A stretch of DNA of 64,000 nt from Synergistaceae bacterium. Its GTDB lineage: Bacteria; Synergistota; Synergistia; Synergistales; Aminobacteriaceae. The position numbers and the translations under genes are program-made. Positions 57,595 to 64,000 of this stretch are shown in pieces. Every line of letters starts with the position of its first letter. Positions within the stretch are counted from its first letter, which is position 1. A model generated the notes under the pieces. That model saw only the letters and a list, made by a program, of their open reading frames with translations. It made no database searches and was not told where the DNA came from. The stretch spans positions 1-64,000 of the forward strand of contig JAHDKR010000107.1 of NCBI GenBank assembly GCA_018436785.1. Direction: 5' to 3'.

Positions 57595-59547
57595 TTGGCC
57601 GAAGTTCCCGAGAAGGACGGAGTGAACGGACAGAACGAAATTGATCTTGACGCTCTTCGGCGGCAGTTCGACACCGAGGCCAGGTACCGGAAGCTCTCAG
57701 GTTTTCCTGCCATTCTTGTTACTTCTCTGGCGGTATGTATGTCGCTGTTTCATTTGTATACATCAGGTTTTGGTCTTATGCAGGCTATTATCCAGGCGGC
57801 CGTCCACTTGGCATTTGTCCTCGTCCTTGTCTTCCTGCTCTATCCTTTTTCGCCAAAGTTTTCTAAAACCGAAATTCCCTGGTATGACTACTTGTTAGCC
57901 GCCCTAGGGGCATTCGTCACACTGTATCTGGTTTTTGAGTTCGATGCTCTTATTACCCGGGCGGGCTTGCCGACGACAATGGATCTTATCGTTGCATTCT
58001 TGGGCGTCGCTATTCTTCTGGAAGCAACCAGACGAGTTACGAGCCCGATTTTGCCCGTCATCGCCATCTTCTTCCTCCTGTATTGCTACTACGGACGATA
58101 TTTCCCCGCGCTCTTCCAACACAGGGGATTCAACATCAACCGTATAGTGAACCATATGTACCTCGGAACTGAAGGTATTTTCGGTATTCCCCTCGGTGTG
58201 TCCGCGACATTTGTGTTCATGTTCATCCTTTTCGGTTCCGTGCTTGAACAGACAGGAATGGGCAAGTTCATAATCGACCTTGCCATGGCGCTTGCCGGAT
58301 GGGCCACAGGAGGACCTGCAAAAGTCGCGGTACTCAGTTCCGGACTGATGGGTTCGATTTCTGGTTCTTCCGTCGCAAACGTCTGTACTACCGGAATGTT
58401 CACCATCCCATTGATGAAAAGCGTCGGGTATAAAGCCCACTTCGCAGGAGCGGTAGAGGCCGTCGCATCCACCGGCGGACAGATTATGCCGCCGGTTATG
58501 GGGGCTGCGGCGTTCATAATGGCTCAGTTCATGGGGGTTCCGTACATCCAGGTTGCCCTGGCGGCAATTGTTCCGGCGTTACTGTACTACTTTGCGGTCA
58601 TCGTGCAGGTTCACTTTGAAGCTACCCGCCTGGGCCTCAGAGGGCTTCCGAGGGATCAGCTTCCTCCTTTGCTTCGTCTTCTCCGTCAAAAAGGCCATCT
58701 GCTGATCCCGCTCGTCGGTATCGTCTACTTCCTTATCGGAGGATATACTCCGCTGAAAGCGGCGTATAACGGAATCATCATTACTTTTGTTGTTTCCTGG
58801 TTGAACAAGGAGACTCGCCTGACGCTTCCGCGTTTAATCGCAGCTCTTGAGAGCGGCGCCCGTTCAGCTCTCGGAGTTGCGTGCGCCTGTGCCACCGTTG
58901 GAATCATCGTGGGGACTGCCACGCTTACAGGTCTTGGCTTGCGTATTGCCAGCGCGATTGTCACTCTGGCAGGAGGTAATCTTCTCCTGACGCTTCTTTT
59001 GACAATGGTAGCCTGTATTCTTCTCGGAGCCGGTCTGCCGACAACGGCGAACTTCATTGTTACGAGCACTATGGCGGCTCCGGCACTCTTCCAACTCGGC
59101 GTTCCGCCAATGGCGGCCTACATGTTTGTTCTTTACTTCGGCATAGCTGCCGACCTCAGTCCACCCGTTGCCCTCGCCGCATACGCAGGCGCGGGAATAG
59201 CGGGAGCAGAGCCGATGAAGACTGGTGTAACAGCTGTGAAACTTGCCTTGGCTGGTTTTATTGTTCCCTTTATCTATGTCTTCAACCCAATCCTTGTACT
59301 TGTGGATTATAGCTTTGTTCCGTTTGCACTTGCTGTTGGAACTGCAATGCTTGGCGTTGTTTTATTGGGTATGTCCACTGTGGGATATTTTAGAGGAGTT
59401 CTGAGTTTGTGGAAGCGGGCGCTCGCCCTTGCAGGTGCTCTTTTCCTGCTTATTCCTGGGTGGCAGAGCGATCTGTTCGGTATTGCGGTTCTGGTGCTGC
59501 TCTACATTTTGCAGTCATTCTCCTCCAGAAAAGCAGCCCTAGGATAA
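57595..59547 (+). CDS. Fused TRAP transporter permease (4TM-12TM, TAXI type)
   Basis: This 650-residue integral membrane protein joins the small DctQ-like (about 40-170) and large DctM-like subunits. Many hydrophobic segments and the TAXI-TRAP patterns 'GVSATFVFMFILFGSVLEQTGMGKFIIDLAMALAGWATGGPAKVAVLSSGLMGSISGSSVANVCTTGMFTIPLMK', 'ASTGGQIMPPVMGAAAFIMA', and 'GAGLPTTANFIVTSTMAAPALFQLGVPPMAAYMFVLYFGIAADLSPPVALAAYAGAGIAGA' are clear. It uses an ion gradient with a periplasmic receptor to take up organic acids or amino acids. The start is TTG 57595, 8 bases after AGGAGG. A GTG at 57586 lies inside that SD. No TAXI receptor gene is in the window. Confidence 0.93.
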   Translation: MAEVPEKDGVNGQNEIDLDALRRQFDTEARYRKLSGFPAILVTSLAVCMSLFHLYTSGFGLMQAIIQAAVHLAFVLVLVFLLYPFSPKFSKTEIPWYDYLLAALGAFVTLYLVFEFDALITRAGLPTTMDLIVAFLGVAILLEATRRVTSPILPVIAIFFLLYCYYGRYFPALFQHRGFNINRIVNHMYLGTEGIFGIPLGVSATFVFMFILFGSVLEQTGMGKFIIDLAMALAGWATGGPAKVAVLSSGLMGSISGSSVANVCTTGMFTIPLMKSVGYKAHFAGAVEAVASTGGQIMPPVMGAAAFIMAQFMGVPYIQVALAAIVPALLYYFAVIVQVHFEATRLGLRGLPRDQLPPLLRLLRQKGHLLIPLVGIVYFLIGGYTPLKAAYNGIIITFVVSWLNKETRLTLPRLIAALESGARSALGVACACATVGIIVGTATLTGLGLRIASAIVTLAGGNLLLTLLLTMVACILLGAGLPTTANFIVTSTMAAPALFQLGVPPMAAYMFVLYFGIAADLSPPVALAAYAGAGIAGAEPMKTGVTAVKLALAGFIVPFIYVFNPILVLVDYSFVPFALAVGTAMLGVVLLGMSTVGYFRGVLSLWKRALALAGALFLLIPGWQSDLFGIAVLVLLYILQSFSSRKAALG

Positions 59548-59589
59548 GGCCGGTTGCTAAGAAATGTGTTAGTATATAGAAGTATTTTT

Positions 59590-59618
59590 ACCGTCCCGGT
59601 GTTTTCAGGGACGGTTTT
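59590..59618 (+). terminator. Terminator-like hairpin before ileS
   Basis: ACCGTCCC (59590-59597) pairs perfectly with 59608-59615 around a 10-base loop, followed by a short T-run (59615-59618). It follows the TRAP permease gene by 42 bases and ends 25 bases before ileS. A possible extended -10 (TGTTAGTAT, 59567-59575) lies just upstream. Confidence 0.65.
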
Positions 59619-59642
59619 CCTATTCCACAAGGGGGTACACGC

Positions 59643-62435
59643 ATGAGCACGGACTACAAAAGCACGCTCTCGCTTCCCGAAACGGCCTTCCCGATGCGGG
59701 CGAACCTCGCGAAGAGAGAGCCTGGGTTTCTTGATTTCTGGAAGGAACGGGACATCTATGGGAAAATGTTGAAAAAACGTGAAGGGGCTCCTTCATTTGT
59801 TCTTCACGACGGGCCTCCTTATGCGAACGGGCATATTCACATTGGAACGGCGTTTAATAAAATCCTCAAGGACTTCATCCCGAAATACAAGGCGATGAAA
59901 GGGTTCTTTTCGCCGTATGTTCCCGGTTGGGATACGCACGGCCTGCCTATAGAGCTGCACGTTATAAAGAGTCTTGGAGTATCAAAGGATACGATCGACC
60001 CAGTACTTTTGCGCGAGAAATGCACTGAATATGCACTTCAGTTCCGAGATATTCAAAGAGATGAGTTCGTCCGACTCGGCGTGCTTGGAGACTGGGAAAA
60101 CCCCTACATGACGCTGCGACCGGAGTATGAGGCGGCCCAGCTCGGCGCCTTTGCTGATCTTGTCGGGAAAGGGCTTGTCTACAAGGGAAAGAAGCCCGTC
60201 TACTGGTGCATCGACTGCCAGACGGCTCTGGCGGCGGCGGAGATTGAATACTGGGATGAGACTTCCCCTTCAATCTTCGTGGCTTACTCCCTGTCGGGTG
60301 CGGAGGCGCTTCTGCCGTCGCTCGCCGGCGAAGACGTCAATATCATTGTATGGACGACAACGCCTTGGACGCTCCCCGCGAGCATGGCTGTTGCTATTGG
60401 ACCCGATCACGAGTATGTTTTCGTTCGCGCAGGGAAGAAAGTGTACGTCTTTGCCAAGGCCCTTGCCGCGAGCGTGGCGAAGGAGACCGGTATTGTCTTC
60501 GAAGAGGAACTGGCTACTGTGAAGGGAGCTGCGCTGCAACAGTTGCACGCGGTGCACCCGTTCTACCCCGACCGTACTCTTCCTCTTCTTCCAGCTGACT
60601 ATGTCCTTCTGGACACCGGTACCGGATGTGTGCATACCGCCCCGGGACACGGCGTGGAAGACTATGAAACAGGCGTGAAGTTCGGCATCGAGGTGTATAA
60701 CCCGGTCGACGATACGGGACACTTCATTCCGGGAACCGGTCTTGTCGACGGCCTTTCTCTGGAAGAGGGCTCAAAAAAGATATTTGAAGTCCTTAAAGAA
60801 AATGGGCGTCTTCTGGGAAATAGCAAGATTCAGCACTCCTATCCGCACTGCTGGCGGTGTAAAAAACCTGTCATTTTCCGTTCAACAGATCAGTGGTTTG
60901 TTGCTGTAGCCGATTTCAGGGACGAAGCGCTCAAGACGATAGAGAACGATGTCCGCTGGATCCCCGACTGGGGGAAGGACCGTATCTTCAACATGGTCCG
61001 TGATCGTTCCGACTGGTGCATCAGCCGTCAGCGAATCTGGGGAGTGCCGATACCGGCTTTTTACTGTAACGACTGCGGAAAACCCATCCTTACCGAGGAC
61101 AGGATTCACGCTGTCCAGGCGTTCGTTAAAGAACAAGGGTGTTCGGCATGGTGGAGGATGACTCCCGGGGAGCTGCTCGGCGATTTGTGCGTCTGCCCGC
61201 ACTGCAAAAGTACGAATCTTCGTAAGGAGACGGACATCATGGATGTCTGGTTCGACTCCGGAACGAGTCATGCCGCCGTGCTGAAAATCCGCCCCGAATT
61301 GAAATGGCCTGCCGATATGTACCTTGAAGGAAGCGACCAGCACCGTGGCTGGTTTCAGACATCGTTGCTGACTTCGGTAGGAATGCACGGCAGGGCGCCG
61401 TACGAGCAGGTGCTCACGCACGGTTTCATAATGGACGGCGAAGGACGCAAAATGTCGAAGTCCCTCGGAAACGTTGTTGCCCCGCAAGAGGTCATCAAGG
61501 AGTACGGCGCCGACATTCTCCGCCTTTGGGTTGCCTCGACGGATTACAGAAACGACGTCCGTATTTCCAACACCATTATAAAGAATTTGAGTGAATCGTA
61601 CCGTCGAATCCGCAATACGGCCAGGTATTTGCTGGCGAACCTGAATGACTTCGCTCCGGCCGACGCCGTCCCGTTCAACGAAATGGTTGAGATGGACCGT
61701 TGGATTCTCATGAAGCTCAACTCGATCATCGAGAAGGCGAACAGCGCATATGACAACTATGAATTCCACATTCCCACGTTCGCAATCCACCAGTTCTGCG
61801 TGAACGAACTGAGCTCTTTCTATCTGGATGCCAGTAAGGACCGGATGTACGCGGACGGCAAAAATTCCCTTTCCCGCAAGAGCGGACAGACCGCGATGTG
61901 GTATGTGCTTTCCGCCCTTACACGGATGCTTGCGCCGGTGCTCAGTTTCACTGCGGAGGAGATCTGGCAGGAGATGCTAAAAATCGACGCGACGTTTCCT
62001 GAGAGCGTCTTCCTCTCCGACTGGCCGGATGTGCAAGAAGGGATCCGTAACCAGGAGATCGAAGAGAAGTGGGATAAAGCGTTGGCGGTCCGTGGTGCGG
62101 TCAGCAGGGTTCTCGAGCTCGCAAGGAGCGGCGGTATTATCGGGCATGCTCTTGATGCGCGGGTTGAGGTTGAAAAGCAGCACACCGCTTCAGTTGCCGC
62201 GGCATTTACTGAAGAAGATTTTAAGACCTTCAGCATCGTCTCCGGTTTCCGGTGGGTTGATCAGGTTTCGCAGATGAGCATCGTGCAGACTGATGAAGAA
62301 ACGGGAATCAGGGTTGGTGTGGATAAAGCGCTCGGGGAAAAGTGCCCGCGATGCTGGCAGTATACCGAGAGTCCCGATGCGGAAGGCCTCTGCCCCAGAT
62401 GCTCGCGTGTGCTCCATGCCCAAGGGGATGCGTGA
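59643..62435 (+). CDS. ileS: Isoleucine--tRNA ligase
   Basis: IleRS (930 residues) shows the HIGH motif in 'DGPPYANGHIHIGTAFNKILKDF', 'PGWDTHGLPIE', the editing domain ('IIVWTTTPWTLPA', 'TGCVHTAPGHGVEDYETG'), 'MDVWFDSGTSHAAVL', 'YLEGSDQHRGWFQTSLLTS', the KMSKS loop 'GRKMSKSLGNVV', and a C-terminal zinc finger ('CPRCWQYTESPDAEGLCPRC'). This is the typical bacterial class with the C-terminal zinc. AAGGGGG lies about 8 bases before ATG. No T-box leader is seen. rluD overlaps the end; lspA, often found next to ileS, is absent. Confidence 0.97.
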   Translation: MSTDYKSTLSLPETAFPMRANLAKREPGFLDFWKERDIYGKMLKKREGAPSFVLHDGPPYANGHIHIGTAFNKILKDFIPKYKAMKGFFSPYVPGWDTHGLPIELHVIKSLGVSKDTIDPVLLREKCTEYALQFRDIQRDEFVRLGVLGDWENPYMTLRPEYEAAQLGAFADLVGKGLVYKGKKPVYWCIDCQTALAAAEIEYWDETSPSIFVAYSLSGAEALLPSLAGEDVNIIVWTTTPWTLPASMAVAIGPDHEYVFVRAGKKVYVFAKALAASVAKETGIVFEEELATVKGAALQQLHAVHPFYPDRTLPLLPADYVLLDTGTGCVHTAPGHGVEDYETGVKFGIEVYNPVDDTGHFIPGTGLVDGLSLEEGSKKIFEVLKENGRLLGNSKIQHSYPHCWRCKKPVIFRSTDQWFVAVADFRDEALKTIENDVRWIPDWGKDRIFNMVRDRSDWCISRQRIWGVPIPAFYCNDCGKPILTEDRIHAVQAFVKEQGCSAWWRMTPGELLGDLCVCPHCKSTNLRKETDIMDVWFDSGTSHAAVLKIRPELKWPADMYLEGSDQHRGWFQTSLLTSVGMHGRAPYEQVLTHGFIMDGEGRKMSKSLGNVVAPQEVIKEYGADILRLWVASTDYRNDVRISNTIIKNLSESYRRIRNTARYLLANLNDFAPADAVPFNEMVEMDRWILMKLNSIIEKANSAYDNYEFHIPTFAIHQFCVNELSSFYLDASKDRMYADGKNSLSRKSGQTAMWYVLSALTRMLAPVLSFTAEEIWQEMLKIDATFPESVFLSDWPDVQEGIRNQEIEEKWDKALAVRGAVSRVLELARSGGIIGHALDARVEVEKQHTASVAAAFTEEDFKTFSIVSGFRWVDQVSQMSIVQTDEETGIRVGVDKALGEKCPRCWQYTESPDAEGLCPRCSRVLHAQGDA

Positions 62436-63441
62436 AGAAGGGCGTTTCCCGAAAGAGTCGGTTCCCGAATTGAGCTCTCCCGAGGCGGATGAGGAGATAG
62501 CCGTTACTGAAGCCGGGGGCAGGAGCGAAACGCTTATTGTACAAGAGGTCGAGGCGGGGAGCCGTCTCGACCTCTTCTTGGCGCTTCGGCTGGGTATTAC
62601 GCGTTCCTTTGCCCGGAAACTGCTCGATTCGGGGAATATCGACCTGTCTTCAGCGAAGAAAGTGAAACCGGGTTTGAAGATAACGCCCGGCCTCGTAGTC
62701 AGTGCGACGCTGCCCGCTCCTGAGACAATGGACCTGGAACCGGAGAATGTCCCTTTCACGGTAGTCCACGAGGATCCATGGCTGATCGTTGTCAATAAAC
62801 CCGCGGGCGTCGTCGTGCACCCGGCCCCCGGTAACTGGCGCGGCACGCTTGTGCATGGACTGCTTTTCCGCTTTGATTCATGGGGCGTCTTCAACAACGT
62901 CCATCGTCCCGGAATCGTGCATCGCCTGGACGGACCGACTTCCGGGCTGCTCGTCGTTGCAAAGGACCAGGAAACGCTCGACGGGCTGCAAAAGCAGTTT
63001 CGTCTGCGAGAAGTAGAGAAACGATACCTGGCTTTGGTCGAAGGGAAAATCCGGCACACAAGCGGCAGAATCGAGCTCCCTATCGGCCGTTCTTCAAGCA
63101 ACAGGCTGCGTATGACCGTCGATCCCGACGGGAAAAAAGCCGTAACGGAGTTCCGGGTTCTGTGGAGCCGCAGCGGGTACACTTTTGTCGAGTGTCATAT
63201 TCTGACGGGCCGAACGCATCAGATACGGGTTCACATGAGCCATATAGGGCATCCTCTGGTCGGAGACGCCCTGTACGGAGCTTCGGGAAAAGATGCGGAA
63301 AAGCTCGGGAGAGTTTTTCTGCACTCATGGAAACTCTCCTTCCGGCACCCCGTTTCCCGAAAAACGGTTTGGTTTACCTGTCCGTTGCCAGGTGAATTGA
63401 CCGGACAGCTTCAGGATATTCTTTCCACAAACCGGGACTGA
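62416..63441 (+). CDS. rluD: RluA-family 23S rRNA pseudouridine synthase (RluD-like)
   Basis: This 341-residue protein has an S4 domain (about 55-105, 'RLDLFLALRLGITRSFARKLLDSGNIDL') and the RluA catalytic domain ('VVNKPAGVVVHPAP', 'GIVHRLDGPTSGLLVVAKD' with the catalytic Asp, 'KRYLALVEG', 'VTEFRVL', 'GRTHQIRVHMSHIGHPLVGD'). RluD-type enzymes act on helix 69; the exact target is not fixed by sequence alone. ATG 62416 overlaps ileS by 20 bases; ATG 62428 and TTG 62470 are alternatives, none with a good SD. Its 3' end overlaps the minus-strand RqcH gene by 68 bases. Confidence 0.9.
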   Translation: MPKGMREEGRFPKESVPELSSPEADEEIAVTEAGGRSETLIVQEVEAGSRLDLFLALRLGITRSFARKLLDSGNIDLSSAKKVKPGLKITPGLVVSATLPAPETMDLEPENVPFTVVHEDPWLIVVNKPAGVVVHPAPGNWRGTLVHGLLFRFDSWGVFNNVHRPGIVHRLDGPTSGLLVVAKDQETLDGLQKQFRLREVEKRYLALVEGKIRHTSGRIELPIGRSSSNRLRMTVDPDGKKAVTEFRVLWSRSGYTFVECHILTGRTHQIRVHMSHIGHPLVGDALYGASGKDAEKLGRVFLHSWKLSFRHPVSRKTVWFTCPLPGELTGQLQDILSTNRD

Positions 63442-64000
63442 TCTGCACTGTCTCAGGATTTGTGTATGTCACGTGTGCTATTGCGCTCCCTGGTATTGAA
63501 CGTACGTTCTTGCGCCTGGTGAAGTCAACCTGTACTTTTGTTGAGAGCCTGGCCTTGCTGAACCACGCCGCCAACGACGCGGCCAGAAGAATTGAGTCCT
63601 TTGCATCATCATAGACCTCTCCCGGCGTTTTCAAAATGATATGGGCTCCTGGGATCTCGTGAATATGAAACCACAGATCTCCCGGAGATGCGGCCTTGAA
63701 CGTGACGTATCTGTTCCCACGCGCATTGAGTCCGACAAAGATCTCGTTGCCTGCATAAGAGAACCGGATATGGGGGGGGAGCTCCTCCTTCTTTTTCTTC
63801 GCCCCGGTCTTTTTCGGGGGCGCGAGCCACTCCAGGATATCCTGCGCCGTGGCTGCCAGAAGCCGCGGATCATCAATCGACTCAAGAGCGCCCATCTGTT
63901 CTTCGAGTTCGCGAATGCCGTCCTCGATCGCCTCTATTTTTTTACGAACAGCGGCTACATCTATCTTTCCTTTCTTGTATTTTTTGAAATACCGCTCCGC
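63374..64000 (-). CDS. RqcH/NFACT family protein, 3' part only
   Basis: The C-terminal 208 residues are visible; the gene runs off the window end. A basic helix ('RYFKKYKKGKIDV') and coiled-coil residues come first, then a Lys-rich linker, and the NFACT-R (DUF814) domain: 'IRFSYAGNEIFVGLNARGNRYVTFKAASPGDLWFHIHEIPGAHIIL' and 'ILLAASLAAWFSKARLSTKVQVDFTRRKNVRSIPGSAIAHVTYTNPETVQI'. Bacterial RqcH/Rqc2 adds Ala tails to stalled nascent chains; relatives include fibronectin-binding proteins. Family members usually read VGRNNxQND where this one has VGLNARGNR. The last residues overlap the end of rluD on the other strand. Confidence 0.9.
   Translation of the reverse strand, partial: AERYFKKYKKGKIDVAAVRKKIEAIEDGIRELEEQMGALESIDDPRLLAATAQDILEWLAPPKKTGAKKKKEELPPHIRFSYAGNEIFVGLNARGNRYVTFKAASPGDLWFHIHEIPGAHIILKTPGEVYDDAKDSILLAASLAAWFSKARLSTKVQVDFTRRKNVRSIPGSAIAHVTYTNPETVQISPGLWKEYPEAVRSIHLATDR

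Overview
The window is a dense, mostly plus-strand stretch of bacterial chromosome, GC-rich (upper 50s percent by eye), with short or overlapping gene junctions, clear Shine-Dalgarno (SD) sites and intrinsic terminators. I see no prophage, insertion sequence or CRISPR array. The gene mix points to an anaerobic diderm, most likely a member of the Synergistota (inference). A secretin and pilus genes imply an outer membrane. The gene order around Asp23-nusB, nusA-ylxR-ylxQ-infB-ylxP-rbfA, queT and a CD1247-type zinc-ribbon protein resembles Firmicutes. A ferredoxin-linked 2-oxoacid oxidoreductase, a fused TRAP transporter and a selenocysteine tRNA fit an amino-acid-fermenting anaerobe.

Layout. 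1-2.9 kb: end of a type IV pilus/type II secretion cluster (pilO, pilP-like, secretin). 3-6.9 kb: efp, a zinc-ribbon protein, Asp23, an unknown membrane protein, nusB, xseA. 6.9-10.5 kb: methylthioadenosine/S-adenosylhomocysteine salvage (mtnA, ahcY, mtaD). 10.6-21.7 kb: alaS, ruvX, mutS, mutL, miaA, ispH, rpsA, closed by a strong terminator. 21.7-27.2 kb: def, fmt, an uncharacterised P-loop ATPase, vorDBAC and a Nudix hydrolase, closed by a terminator. 27.2-32 kb: a XerD-like recombinase, purine and pyrimidine nucleoside phosphorylases, an M23 peptidase and a DUF2993-like exported protein. 32-33.5 kb: tRNA-Sec, pcm, queT. 33.5-34.9 kb: cysS on the minus strand, divergent from uvrC. 35-41.3 kb: uvrC, ribD-ribE-ribBA-ribH, serS. 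41.3-43.2 kb: a WecG/TagA glycosyltransferase fused to a degenerate WecA/MraY-like membrane domain. 43.2-48.9 kb: rlmH, ebfC, recR, a PIN-TRAM protein, ispDF, guaB and a 62-residue unknown. 48.9-56.9 kb: the rimP-nusA-ylxR-ylxQ-infB-ylxP-rbfA-nrnA-truB-ribF translation operon, with an intrinsic terminator in its leader. 56.9-64 kb: tRNA-Arg(CCU), DUF1850 plus fused TRAP permease, ileS, rluD, and the 3' part of an RqcH/NFACT gene on the minus strand.

Most genes serve translation, tRNA and rRNA modification, DNA repair and cofactor synthesis (riboflavin/FAD, isoprenoids). The less ordinary points are: the pseudo-WecA::GT26 fusion; the uncharacterised ATPase beside the Vor operon; the terminator in the nusA-operon leader; likely non-canonical starts for mutL (CTG) and ylxR (ATA); a probably leaderless xerD; a lipobox on the secretin; a UvrC missing an internal segment; and several regulatory inverted repeats. 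Gene names and functions rest on motif recognition by eye. No database search was run.
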